Shown here: one piece after another, positions 50,849 through 58,978 of the stretch | Layout of the letters: every line of letters begins with the position of its first letter | Position numbering within the stretch: the first letter of the stretch is position 1 | Assembly (NCBI RefSeq): GCF_042675645.1 | Contig: NZ_JBHTJH010000003.1 | Span: 124,001 to 188,000, forward strand | Length of the DNA: 64,000 nt | DNA from: Sungkyunkwania multivorans | Lineage (GTDB): Bacteria; Bacteroidota; Bacteroidia; Flavobacteriales; Flavobacteriaceae | Direction: 5' to 3' | The notes under the pieces: model-generated | What the model saw: the letters and a program-made list of their open reading frames with translations, nothing else | What the model was told of the DNA's origin: nothing | The model's database searches: none | Position numbers and translations under genes: made by a program

Positions 50849-51523
50849 GATATAGAATATCAGCCCAAATTTCAAATCCCTCATGGTGATCTCGTTGCCC
50901 TGAATAGTACGTACATCATCCTCCAAAAGGCTATTAAGACCATAATATATATAAGCATTCCAAGTGCCATATCCTGCCGCTAGAGAGAGTCCATATTGAA
51001 AATCACGAAGGTTATCATTGGAAAAACGTTCCTTTCCTTCACTGCTTTCAAAAACATAATTATTGGCAAAGACATATCCCAACTTTACTCCCCCGTAGAT
51101 ACGCCAAAACTTGTACTCTGTAGGGGTAGAAGTGCGCCATCGAAACTCAATGGGCATTTCTAGGATGTGGGTCGTAAAGCGATTTTTATCGAATTCCAAG
51201 GTAGAAATTTGGGCATACCCAATTTGTCCGTTGTCCTCGAATGCTCTAAGATTGGTGAAATAAGTATTAAGATTGTATCCTAGCCCAATTCCCAAAGCCT
51301 TAGTATGCCTTCTATTGATGGCTATATCCTTGATATATCCAAGAAAGATACCATTGGATACATTATTCTGTGAGACCCCGACTGGGGCATCTAACAATAA
51401 GTTATAGGTGACGCCCAAATAAAATTGATCCTCCCGATACGTATACTCCACCTCTAAACTATCTTGTGCCATTCCAAGAAAGGTGATCAAGAAGATGAGT
51501 AGAGATTCCAAAAATCGTTTCAT
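50843..51523 (-). CDS. Outer-membrane beta-barrel protein
   Basis: From the ATG at 51523 it is 226 residues with a signal peptide (KRFLESLLIFLITFLGMAQ); an upstream in-frame ATG at 51577 would add 18 residues ahead of it and is rejected. Alternating strands (DQFYLGVTYNLLLDAPVGVS; ALGIGLGYNLNTYF; WRIYGGVKLGYVFANNYVF) and the C-terminal FGLIFYIL point to an eight-stranded barrel of the PorT-like family. It is probably transcribed alone after a terminator that closes the exb cluster. Specific function is unknown; I do not assign the T9SS PorT role. Confidence 0.78.
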   Translation of the reverse strand: MKRFLESLLIFLITFLGMAQDSLEVEYTYREDQFYLGVTYNLLLDAPVGVSQNNVSNGIFLGYIKDIAINRRHTKALGIGLGYNLNTYFTNLRAFEDNGQIGYAQISTLEFDKNRFTTHILEMPIEFRWRTSTPTEYKFWRIYGGVKLGYVFANNYVFESSEGKERFSNDNLRDFQYGLSLAAGYGTWNAYIYYGLNSLLEDDVRTIQGNEITMRDLKFGLIFYIL

Positions 51524-51576
51524 AGTCAAATTTGATACATTAAAGATAACGTAAATCCATATATGATATAAAGACA

Positions 51577-51599
51577 AAAGACGCCTGGCGGGCGTCTTT
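51577..51599 (-). terminator. Terminator of the exbB-exbD cluster
   Basis: A 9-bp stem AAAGACGCC / GGCGTCTTT with a 5-nt loop and U-rich sequence on the minus strand, 27 bp past the last exbD stop. Confidence 0.85.
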
Positions 51600-51625
51600 T
51601 TATGAAATAAAAATTAAACTCTCTC

Positions 51626-52096
51626 TTATTGTTGTGTCACCGCTTCGCGATCGACAGTAATATAATTGATCTTCAGAAGATTGGCATCTCTTAGCTCTTG
51701 CTTAATATCCGAGATAAGGCCCATATTGGTTTCCTTATCAACTTTAAAAGCTACAGTAACTCTCGACTTTTTCTCCTCAGCGATCTTATCATTGACCTCT
51801 AGAATTACGTAATCTTTAATTTCGCTAACATCAACGATCTTGTCACCGATCTGAATCTGTGAGGTTGTCACTTGACCAGAAGTCGGCTTCCCAGCATAGA
51901 TATATACCACTGGATCCTTTTTATCGAGTTCGTGTACCTGATCCGCCCTTGGCATCGTTTGTGTCACCTTAATTGTATCATCTTTCATAACGGTTACGGT
52001 CATAAAGAAGAACAACAACATAAACACAATATCAGGCAACGAAGCCGTTGATACCGGTGGCAAGTCTCCACTCTTTTTTTTCTTAAATTTAGACAT
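51626..52096 (-). CDS. ExbD/TolR-family biopolymer transport protein (second copy)
   Basis: 156 residues with one N-terminal helix bearing the proton-path aspartate (STASLPDIVFMLLFFFMTVT, Asp22) and a periplasmic domain that begins after residue 40. It is part of the motor that couples the proton gradient to TonB-dependent outer-membrane uptake. It is the last gene of a four-gene minus-strand unit (exbB, a 4-TM protein, exbD, exbD). The 11-bp gap from the upstream exbD indicates a joint transcript. Confidence 0.93.
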   Translation of the reverse strand: MSKFKKKKSGDLPPVSTASLPDIVFMLLFFFMTVTVMKDDTIKVTQTMPRADQVHELDKKDPVVYIYAGKPTSGQVTTSQIQIGDKIVDVSEIKDYVILEVNDKIAEEKKSRVTVAFKVDKETNMGLISDIKQELRDANLLKINYITVDREAVTQQ

Positions 52097-52107
52097 ACCC
52101 TAAATTA

Positions 52108-52731
52108 TTAGTTATTTTTCCTTGGTTCGGCCTCCGACAATTTCTGAGGATACATTTCTTGAATCCTCTCGATCTTTGGCTTAAGAATATCTTTCCTTTC
52201 TTGCGATGTTTTACCAGCTTGATACTCAGCATCCATAGCGGTGAACTTTGTATTAAAGATCCTCATGGCCTCTCTATCTCTCAGCTCATTATATGCTGCC
52301 ACCAATTCATTGGTTACCGCGATATAGGTTTCATATTTGGTTTCCCTATCATTCTGAAGGGAGATAATCGCTTTGTTGGGGTGGTCAGAAGATTCTGGAT
52401 CTCTGGCACCTTTACAATAGTCACATCTGTTCCCTTTCTCACCTTCACCTCCACCATTATCTAGGAATGCAACTGCGGCGGCTCTTAGGTCTTTGATATC
52501 CATCAATTCCTCTTCCACGAGTAGTCGTCCATCTTTATTTACGACCACGGTGAAGATATTCTTCTGTTTGATAATTACCTCTTCTGGCTCCTCCTCTTGC
52601 TTTGGCGGCAGCTTCCTATTAATACCAGAATTGGTCTCAATAGTCGTTGTAACCAAGAAGAAAATCAGCAGTAGAAAGGCAATGTCTGCCATCGATCCGG
52701 CATTTACTTCCGGTATCCCTCTTCTTGCCAT
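52108..52731 (-). CDS. ExbD/TolR-family biopolymer transport protein (first copy, CxxC-containing)
   Basis: 207 residues: a membrane anchor with the essential aspartate (GSMADIAFLLLIFFLVTTT, Asp16), a basic/acidic linker (RKLPPKQEEEPEEVI) and a periplasmic domain that is longer than the sister ExbD. It has an insertion with two cysteines, Cys103 and Cys106 (NRCDYCKGAR), in a Gly/Glu-rich stretch. The pair could form a disulfide in the periplasm; known ExbD/TolR proteins generally lack it. It is 2 bp downstream of the 4-TM gene. Confidence 0.92.
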   Translation of the reverse strand: MARRGIPEVNAGSMADIAFLLLIFFLVTTTIETNSGINRKLPPKQEEEPEEVIIKQKNIFTVVVNKDGRLLVEEELMDIKDLRAAAVAFLDNGGGEGEKGNRCDYCKGARDPESSDHPNKAIISLQNDRETKYETYIAVTNELVAAYNELRDREAMRIFNTKFTAMDAEYQAGKTSQERKDILKPKIERIQEMYPQKLSEAEPRKNN

Positions 52732-52733
52732 AA

Positions 52734-53168
52734 TTATTTGATTAATATTTTTCTAATCCCACCCCAAATAATAGAACCGATCGCTATGAGGGCGAAGATA
52801 TAAAATACATACAATCCGGTACCTACATACTTCGATGTAGATTCTTCTACAATGATGGGTTGTTTTCTGTTTGCGAACTCTTGAATAAGGTCAGTGCTGA
52901 CATCCGACAGCCCATATCCTAGTCCTACGATCACAATTAAACCTACCAATGAGATCAGTGTCTTTTTGATATTGCCTCCGCTTATGGCTGCCTTTAATCC
53001 GAAGAAGATGGCTGCGATGGCCGCCATAGCGATCATGATATATCCCAGCTGAAGCATAGGTCCGATCATGCTACTCTCTTCACCACCGTTTGCTATCATC
53101 AAAAAGAAAATGACACCAATAACCGATAATATAATTGCGATTATACCTACTATTTTACTTATTTTCAT
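52734..53168 (-). CDS. Four-helix membrane protein of the exb cluster
   Basis: 144 residues with four hydrophobic helices (IVGIIAIILSVIGVIFFLMI; LQLGYIMIAMAAIAAIFFGL; LISLVGLIVIVGLGYGL; GLYVFYIFALIAIGSIIWGG). I do not recognise a named family. It lies between exbB (23 bp upstream) and exbD (2 bp downstream), so it is probably an accessory subunit or stabiliser of this proton motor; that is inference from position. Confidence 0.75.
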   Translation of the reverse strand: MKISKIVGIIAIILSVIGVIFFLMIANGGEESSMIGPMLQLGYIMIAMAAIAAIFFGLKAAISGGNIKKTLISLVGLIVIVGLGYGLSDVSTDLIQEFANRKQPIIVEESTSKYVGTGLYVFYIFALIAIGSIIWGGIRKILIK

Positions 53169-53191
53169 AATATCTTGAGATTGGTGTTATC

Positions 53192-53917
53192 TTATTTGTG
53201 ACGTACTAAAAGGTCAACTAGCGAAATTGAGGCATCCTCCATTCCATTCACGATACTATCGATCTTTGCAATAATATAATTATAGAAAATTTGAAGGATG
53301 ATCGCTACGATAAGACCAAAAACTGTAGTCAATAGTGCTACCTGAATATCACCTGCGATAAGAGACGCATCCAATCCACCCGCGGCACTGATCTTTTTAA
53401 ATGCCAAGATCATACCGATTACCGTTCCCATGAACCCAAGCATCGGAGCGATCGCGATAAACAATGAGATCCATGAGACGTTCTTTTCTAATTGTCCCAT
53501 TTGAACACCTCCGTATGCGATCACTGCTTTTTCCGCATTCTCAACACCTTCATCTGCTCTGTCCAATCCTTGATAGAAAATAGATGCTACTGGTCCTTTT
53601 GTGTTTCTACAAACCTCTTTAGCAGCTTCAACGCCGCCAGAAGAAAGTGCATCTTCTACATTTGCCAATAATTTTGCATTGTTGGTCGTCGCTAGATTTA
53701 AGTAGATGATTCTTTCTATACAGAAAGCAAGGCCTAAGATCAAACACAGTAGAACGATTCCCATAAAACCAGGGCTACCAGCGATAAAATATTCTTTCAG
53801 AACTTGATGAAAAGGTTTAGACGCCTCTGCGGTTGCTTCCGCATTCTGACCAAAAACCGATACTGTATTGAATAACATGAAACCAGCCAATGTTAGTGTA
53901 GAGAATAATTTTTTCAT
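53192..53917 (-). CDS. MotA/TolQ/ExbB proton channel protein
   Basis: 241 residues: an N-terminal signal-like helix (LTLAGFMLFNTVSVFGQ), a second helix (FMGIVLLCLILGLAFCIERI), a cytoplasmic loop, and two closing helices with the family signature FIAIAPMLGFMGTVIGMILA and LLTTVFGLIVAIILQIFYNY. It forms the ion channel of the motor with the two ExbD proteins downstream, and would energise SusC-type uptake. The first gene of a four-gene unit. Confidence 0.94.
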   Translation of the reverse strand: MKKLFSTLTLAGFMLFNTVSVFGQNAEATAEASKPFHQVLKEYFIAGSPGFMGIVLLCLILGLAFCIERIIYLNLATTNNAKLLANVEDALSSGGVEAAKEVCRNTKGPVASIFYQGLDRADEGVENAEKAVIAYGGVQMGQLEKNVSWISLFIAIAPMLGFMGTVIGMILAFKKISAAGGLDASLIAGDIQVALLTTVFGLIVAIILQIFYNYIIAKIDSIVNGMEDASISLVDLLVRHK

Positions 53918-54153
53918 TTCTATGAAATTAATTTTGTTAGTTAATTGGGTTAAAGATATAAAAAAAATGTTATTAAATTAACGTTCATTGTAGCAGAGAA
54001 TAAGGGATTTCATGCTTTATTCTCTTAAATGCCACTTTTAAAAATGTGCCTAGATATTTTTAGAAACATCTGCAAATCGATCAGCTTTCGTCAAACCAAT
54101 GAGTTTATGATCCGTGTTCGATTCTTTTTTCTATGATCTAGTTGCTATCGATG

Positions 54154-54180
54154 GCAGAGAGGAAGGGATCAACCTCGTTC
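54154..54180 (-). pseudogene. Partial copy of the tRNA-Ser 3' end
   Basis: GCAGAGAGGAAGGGAT (54154-54169) is identical to 54332-54347, the 3' end of the intact tRNA-Ser, and the next bases (CAACCTCG) follow the T-arm with small gaps. Such duplicated tRNA 3' ends are typical of attachment-site remnants. Confidence 0.5.
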
Positions 54181-54232
54181 ATCCCCAATTCTCTACTGTT
54201 GAAAATACTATTATCAATTTCTTTATGAAATT

Positions 54233-54302
54233 TTCATATTCAAAATAAAACTTCGCTTTAAAAAGTAATTGCCTTAACGCAGACTTTTATTTTGAATATG
54301 AA
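54233..54302. repeat. 18-bp perfect inverted repeat
   Basis: TTCATATTCAAAATAAAA (54233-54250) and its exact reverse complement (54285-54302) surround a 34-nt loop. It lies 30 bp past the tRNA-Ser 3' end on the minus strand, so it may act as its terminator or be a remnant of an insertion. Confidence 0.75.
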
Positions 54303-54332
54303 CCCTGCCTGGTTTTATAATAGTGCTTATTG

Positions 54333-54420
54333 CAGAGAGGAAGGGATTCGAACCCTCGATACGCTTTTGGCGTATACACACTTTCCAGGCGTGCGCCTTC
54401 GACCACTCGGCCACCTCTCT
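54333..54420 (-). tRNA. tRNA-Ser (anticodon GGA)
   Basis: An 88-nt class II tRNA with a long variable arm (ATACGC / GCGTAT). Acceptor AGAGAGG pairs with CCTCTCT, discriminator G, anticodon loop CTGGAAA (anticodon GGA), T-loop TTCGAAT. CCA is not encoded. Confidence 0.96.
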
Positions 54421-54482
54421 AATTTGTAAATTAAACAGAGGGCAAATAACAAAAAAAACTTCATATGCTAAAATACCCAGCG

Positions 54483-55520
54483 TTAATTTTGAGACATTTC
54501 ACCTCTCAATGGAGTTTCATAAATGGTTTTGAATACTTTAGCTCCGACCTCTGCGCCCATCAAATACATCAATTTGGCCAGGGCCGCTTCCGTGGTGATG
54601 TCCTTTCCACTGATCACCCCCAACCTCTTTAGGGATTCGCTCGTTTCATACTGTCCCATATTCACACTACCACCAGAACATTGAGTTACATTTATGATGA
54701 TCTTACCCTGCAAATTTGCTTCTTTTATCAATTGCAAAAACCATTCTTGAGTGGGTGCGTTCCCAGCTCCGAAAGTTTCCAAAACAAAAGCTTTTACATG
54801 ATCGGCGAGCATAATGCATCGCATCGTAGACTCATTGATCCCGGGGAACAGTTTTATTAAGGAGATGTTGTCCTCGAGTTGATAATGCACTTGGAGCTTT
54901 TTCCTGCGATTGGGCTGCAGCAAGTATTCATCGTACACTTTTAAATGCACCCCCGATTCTGCCAAAGGCGGATAATTCAAAGAAGCAAATGCTTCAAAAT
55001 GTTCGGCATTGATCTTCGTCGTGCGATTACCGCGGTACAATTTATATTCAAAATATAGGCACACCTCACAGATCTTTGGTCTTCCGCGTTCTTGCAATCC
55101 AGCGATCTGAATAGAGGTTATAAGATTCTCCTTCGCGTCGGTACGAAGATCACCGATGGGCAACTGCGAACCTGTGAGAATGACTGGTTTTGCGAGATTT
55201 TCCAGCATGAAACTAAGCGCCGATGCAGTGTAGCTCATCGTATCGCTCCCATGCAGAACTACAAACCCGTCGAAATGATCATAATGCGCCTCTATGATGC
55301 CAGCGATCTTTACCCAATAGGAAGTATTCATGTTGGAAGAGTCGATGGGTCGCTCAAATGAGATGGTCTCGATCTCGCAATCCAATTGAGACAATTCTGG
55401 AATACGCTCTAGCAGCTGATCAAAATCGAAAGCTTTCAGGGCACCCGTTTCATAATCCTTGATCATACCAATGGTACCTCCTGTATAGATGAGCAATATC
55501 TTTGGGCTCTTTTTCGTCAC
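54483..55520 (-). CDS. ansA: Type I (cytosolic) L-asparaginase
   Basis: 345 residues; hydrolyses asparagine to aspartate and ammonia. The N-terminal nucleophile motif LLIYTGGTIGM and the second catalytic block FVVLHGSDTMSYTASALSFM are intact, as are GNAPTQEWFLQLIKEA and NVTQCSGGSVNMGQY. There is no signal peptide, consistent with the cytosolic type. The stop is followed by the tRNA-Ser gene; the start overlaps the stop of the acyltransferase by 4 bp, so the two are one operon with TatD possibly further upstream. Confidence 0.96.
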   Translation of the reverse strand: MTKKSPKILLIYTGGTIGMIKDYETGALKAFDFDQLLERIPELSQLDCEIETISFERPIDSSNMNTSYWVKIAGIIEAHYDHFDGFVVLHGSDTMSYTASALSFMLENLAKPVILTGSQLPIGDLRTDAKENLITSIQIAGLQERGRPKICEVCLYFEYKLYRGNRTTKINAEHFEAFASLNYPPLAESGVHLKVYDEYLLQPNRRKKLQVHYQLEDNISLIKLFPGINESTMRCIMLADHVKAFVLETFGAGNAPTQEWFLQLIKEANLQGKIIINVTQCSGGSVNMGQYETSESLKRLGVISGKDITTEAALAKLMYLMGAEVGAKVFKTIYETPLRGEMSQN

Positions 55521-56644
55521 GTCAACTGTTCTTTATTGATCACTGGATTGGCATACATGGCGAGATAGTTGTTCATGGCAACCTCGTTTGCCCTATCTAC
55601 TCGGCGCTCTATACGACGCTCGAATTGCTTCTTCTCCTTTTCGGTGTAAAACTGAGCATACTTATCGCCTCCATGCATCAGATCATAGGCGATGTATTTA
55701 GAAGGCCATAATTTATAACTCTCAATGATCCTGTCATCGATCAAACTTGCCAAAGCTTGCAACTGTTTGTTGGGCTTTTGCTCATTCCTGGATATCTCAT
55801 CGAGCTCCTTCTCGAGGATGTCGCCTATTTCTATATGAATCCGTTTTTTCTTGCCAAGGGCTCCTTTCATTATGGCATTAAAATCTTCATTTCCGGTCTT
55901 TACATATTCTTCATCGTGATGCTTTGCCACAAGTTCGGGTACTTTTAAAATATCGGTCGGGTCGTATTCGTAAGAGATAGCCACCGGAACCACTTTCATC
56001 TTTTTAAAGTAATCCATGATATTCGCCTCATCACTTGCCATCGCTAACATTTTTAACACGCCTTGCTGTGTCTTATCGTCACCGTCTTTGGCACGGCCCT
56101 CGCGTTGCGCGATCCATACCGAGCGATGCTCTTTGAAAAGCATCTCATAAATGTAATCCGATACGAGCTGGGAGCTTTTCAATAATTCTCTTGGAGGCAG
56201 ATCACGCTGTATCAAGAAATTTCTATTTAAACGGGACAGTGCCATAAGAAAAGGGCGTCCTACCAAATTATCCCCAATGGCAGAGGCTGTCATCACCAAA
56301 CCATGCTCCAACAATGCAACATTCAATAGTGAAGTGTCGAGCACAATATCCCTATGATTGGAAATGAAAAGATAGGATGTTTCAGGTTGAAGCTTATCAA
56401 AACCGCTGGTGGTAAAGCCCTCGGTGGTATTTTCCAAGAGACGCTTCAAGGCAACATAGATGACATTTTGTTGAAATTCCTTTATGGAATGACATTGGTC
56501 CAAAATCCCATCGATCTCATTATCTGGTAAATTTGGGAAAGCAAATCCGAGCAGCACTTTTACTAGTGGATGTCGCTTGAATTCTTGGAGGGCTTCATGT
56601 ACCTCGTGATCGTGATACGGCCGAATGTCGTCAAATCTGGTCAA
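55517..56644 (-). CDS. 1-acylglycerol-3-phosphate acyltransferase-like protein
   Basis: 375 residues of the LPLAT superfamily. Block I is FISNHRDIVLDTSLL, block II RNFLIQRDLPP, block III VWIAQREGRAKDGDD, and block IV VVPVAISYEYDP. Block I has five residues between His and Asp instead of the usual four, although an Asp also lies at +2. The C-terminal ~130 residues are charged and helical. It probably acylates a glycerophosphate or lysolipid at the membrane; substrate is not predictable. The stop overlaps ansA. Confidence 0.85.
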   Translation of the reverse strand: MTRFDDIRPYHDHEVHEALQEFKRHPLVKVLLGFAFPNLPDNEIDGILDQCHSIKEFQQNVIYVALKRLLENTTEGFTTSGFDKLQPETSYLFISNHRDIVLDTSLLNVALLEHGLVMTASAIGDNLVGRPFLMALSRLNRNFLIQRDLPPRELLKSSQLVSDYIYEMLFKEHRSVWIAQREGRAKDGDDKTQQGVLKMLAMASDEANIMDYFKKMKVVPVAISYEYDPTDILKVPELVAKHHDEEYVKTGNEDFNAIMKGALGKKKRIHIEIGDILEKELDEISRNEQKPNKQLQALASLIDDRIIESYKLWPSKYIAYDLMHGGDKYAQFYTEKEKKQFERRIERRVDRANEVAMNNYLAMYANPVINKEQLT

Positions 56645-56713
56645 AAATTGGTCGGTTAGATATTATGCTTCACAAATGAACAAAATTTAACAGACTTAAT
56701 TTTAAAATTGACG

Positions 56714-57481
56714 TTAAATACCAAAAACTTCCTTCGAATTTTCTGTAGTGATGTGTGCTATTTCGTCTGGGGTCCTCTTGTAAATATCTGCCAGCTTATC
56801 CAACACTAGGGTCACATAGCTGCTCTCATTGCGTTTGCCGCGGTACGGCGTGGGAGATAGATAGGGCGCGTCGGTCTCGAGTACAATATGTTTCAGGTCG
56901 ATCTCTTCGAGAAATTGGTCGATCTTCCCATTTTTAAAGGTGACCACCCCTCCGATTCCCAATTTCATGTTGAAGGAGATCGCTCTTTCCGCTTGCTCCA
57001 AGGTGCCTGTGAAACAGTGAAAGATGCCAAAAAGTTTATCATCCTTTTCTTCTTCCAGGACCTCGAAGATCTCATCAAAAGCTTCCCGACAATGGATCAC
57101 TATCGGCAATTCATATTTTTTCGCAAGGTGAATCTGTCTTCTGAAGGCATCTTGCTGCATTCCCAGCGTGCTTTTATCCCAATAAAGATCGATTCCTATT
57201 TCACCGACCGCATAGAACTTGCGGTGTGCCAACTGTGCTTGGACATGCGCCAACTCCTCCTCATAGTTCTCCTTAACATGTGTTGGATGCAGTCCCATCA
57301 TTAGAAAAATATTCTTGGGATACTCTTTTTCAAGCTGAATCATGGCATCGGTATAGGTCGAATCGATGGCGGGAATAAAAAACCGCTTGACTCCGGCATC
57401 CATAGCCCTCGCTATCATTTCCTTCCTATCTTCGTCGAAGGCCTCACTGTATAGATGTGTGTGGGTGTCTGTAATGATCAT
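56714..57481 (-). CDS. TatD-family metal-dependent hydrolase
   Basis: 255 residues; a TIM-barrel DNase/amidohydrolase-type enzyme. Metal ligands are visible: IITDTHTHLYSEAFDEDR (HxH), the VGEIGIDLYWDK glutamate, IVIHCREAFDE, FHCFTGTLEQAE and the last aspartate in LETDAPYLSP. Known members act in DNA quality control or as 3'-5' exonucleases. It is separated from the acyltransferase by 69 bp. Confidence 0.95.
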   Translation of the reverse strand: MIITDTHTHLYSEAFDEDRKEMIARAMDAGVKRFFIPAIDSTYTDAMIQLEKEYPKNIFLMMGLHPTHVKENYEEELAHVQAQLAHRKFYAVGEIGIDLYWDKSTLGMQQDAFRRQIHLAKKYELPIVIHCREAFDEIFEVLEEEKDDKLFGIFHCFTGTLEQAERAISFNMKLGIGGVVTFKNGKIDQFLEEIDLKHIVLETDAPYLSPTPYRGKRNESSYVTLVLDKLADIYKRTPDEIAHITTENSKEVFGI

Positions 57482-57541
57482 CCGGCAAAAATAGGAAAAA
57501 AGCCATCACTCCTAAACCCTCAGCGCAATAGCGATCAGAAG

Positions 57542-58276
57542 CTATAATTTTCTCAACAGTTTTCGTGCCTGTCGATACATGCCTGCCTCTTTAGGAATCG
57601 TTTTTAGAATTTCTTCGCAACCCTTGTAATCAAGATTTTTAAGTTTTCCAAGGGCTTGGTACCAGCGGGCTTCGTACTTGTAAGCAGAATTTCCTTTGGA
57701 AAGTGTCTCAAACACCGCATCGGCCTCTTTAAATTTATTTACTTCTAAAAGAGAACGCCCAAGATAAAATTGTACCTCAGCATTGTCTGCCCCCGTCTTC
57801 AACACTTCCTTAAACAAGGCCTCGGCCTCTTGAAAGTTTTTACTGTTGTATGCATTTTGCGCCTTTAACAGAAGCTCCTCCCCCTCGCCTCGCTCGACCA
57901 AACTAACGGTCTCATATATCGCGTAGTCTTGATATGCAGGTGTGCCAGAGAAACTAAAGACATACACGCCAATCAAGATCACAATGCTCGCTGCAGCTGC
58001 ATACTGCCATGGTCTGAATCGGATGACCTTCGTTTCCCTTTTTTCTTCCTTTTTATTGAAGTGCTCATTGGAAATAGCTTCTAGATTAGTGGTAAATGCC
58101 TTTTTTTCTTCCGAGAACTCGCTCTCCAAAAATTTTGAGATATTCTTATAGGCTTCTAACTCATTTGCTAGTTCGGAATCTGCAGAAAGTTGCGCCTCAA
58201 AGTCGACGGCAGCCTCTTTTGAAAGGTCCCCAGCGAGGTAATCTTCAAATAGTAGGTATTTTTCTTCTTGAGTCAT
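57542..58276 (-). CDS. Membrane TPR protein, probable anti-sigma-like regulator
   Basis: 244 residues: a soluble N-terminal region (~1-88; MTQEEKYLLFEDYLAGDLSK) of the kind found in anti-sigma factors, one transmembrane helix at ~91-110 (YAAAASIVILIGVYVFSFSG), and a periplasmic C-terminal half with tetratricopeptide repeats (NAYNSKNFQEAEALFKEVLK; VQFYLGRSLLEVNKFKEADA). The ATG overlaps the ECF sigma stop by 4 bp, so sigma factor and TPR protein are co-translated. I infer that it anchors and inhibits the sigma factor, with the TPR part sensing an envelope signal. Confidence 0.82.
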   Translation of the reverse strand: MTQEEKYLLFEDYLAGDLSKEAAVDFEAQLSADSELANELEAYKNISKFLESEFSEEKKAFTTNLEAISNEHFNKKEEKRETKVIRFRPWQYAAAASIVILIGVYVFSFSGTPAYQDYAIYETVSLVERGEGEELLLKAQNAYNSKNFQEAEALFKEVLKTGADNAEVQFYLGRSLLEVNKFKEADAVFETLSKGNSAYKYEARWYQALGKLKNLDYKGCEEILKTIPKEAGMYRQARKLLRKL

Positions 58277-58857
58277 GAGGTCTGTTTTAATCGTTGATAC
58301 TCTTTAGACGATACCACCAGTTCGGTAAGTTTACCTGTGCACAGTGATTTCTTCTTACGTGCGTAGGCATAACTTACTCCCAGCTGTTTCGCAACTTCCT
58401 CCATAGACCTAACTTTGAAACTCGTGCTTAGCAACTCTTTACACTTGTCTCCTAACTTTTGAAACATCAATGCAAAGAGCTTTCGTTTTTCAGCTTCTAT
58501 AGACGTTTGCGCTGCCAGTTCGGTCGCATCGTCATACTTAGATGTGACCTCCTCGTTAATTGTTACCTCTTTTTTTGAAGTTTTTTTAAGTTCATTCAAC
58601 CATCGACGCTTGCACAACAAAAAGAAATAGGCATCAAAAGGACAGGTGAGCTGCAGATCTTTATGCTTTGCCTGATCGTAGATGGTGATCAATACCTCTT
58701 GTACCACATCTTTGGCCTGCATCTCATCACCGTTGTTGTTCTTTATATAGTTGATCACCTTTGGAACGAAGTTCTTGTAGATCTCTTTGATAACAAAAGA
58801 ATCATTGGTCTTTAAACCTTCGATATATCGTTGGTCTTGGTGGGATTGGTTGGTCAT
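58273..58857 (-). CDS. ECF-type RNA polymerase sigma factor (CHAT-locus)
   Basis: From the ATG at 58857 it has 194 residues (an upstream in-frame start at 58911 would add 18). Region 2 is seen as YIEGLKTNDSFVIKEIYKNF and DVVQEVLITIYDQAK, region 4 as LLSTSFKVRSMEEVAKQLGV followed by SYAYARKKKSLC. It is not linked to a FecR gene; instead it is co-translated with a membrane TPR protein and diverges from a lipoprotein/PKD/CHAT gene series, which are its likely targets or partners. Confidence 0.9.
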   Translation of the reverse strand: MTNQSHQDQRYIEGLKTNDSFVIKEIYKNFVPKVINYIKNNNGDEMQAKDVVQEVLITIYDQAKHKDLQLTCPFDAYFFLLCKRRWLNELKKTSKKEVTINEEVTSKYDDATELAAQTSIEAEKRKLFALMFQKLGDKCKELLSTSFKVRSMEEVAKQLGVSYAYARKKKSLCTGKLTELVVSSKEYQRLKQTS

Positions 58858-58978
58858 TAACCTTAAGGTTTTCAACGAATTTAGAATTTTTTTCAGAAAA
58901 AGGGGTAACAAAGTTTCTTAGGATTTGATGTAAGGGTGTAAAACAAGAAAATCATTCAACATTTAAATTTTAGAAAAC

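Larger units (their letters stand above)
53918..54332. other. Non-coding spacer with inverted repeat and partial tRNA copy
   Basis: The 415-bp spacer between exbB and tRNA-Ser holds no credible gene. Its content is the partial tRNA-Ser copy at 54154 and the 18-bp inverted repeat at 54233-54302. Confidence 0.6.

Noticed and set aside
50843..51523. Assignment of this barrel as the T9SS protein PorT/SprT
   Set aside because: Only general barrel features are shared and the gene neighbourhood differs from the sprT locus I remember; left as unassigned barrel.
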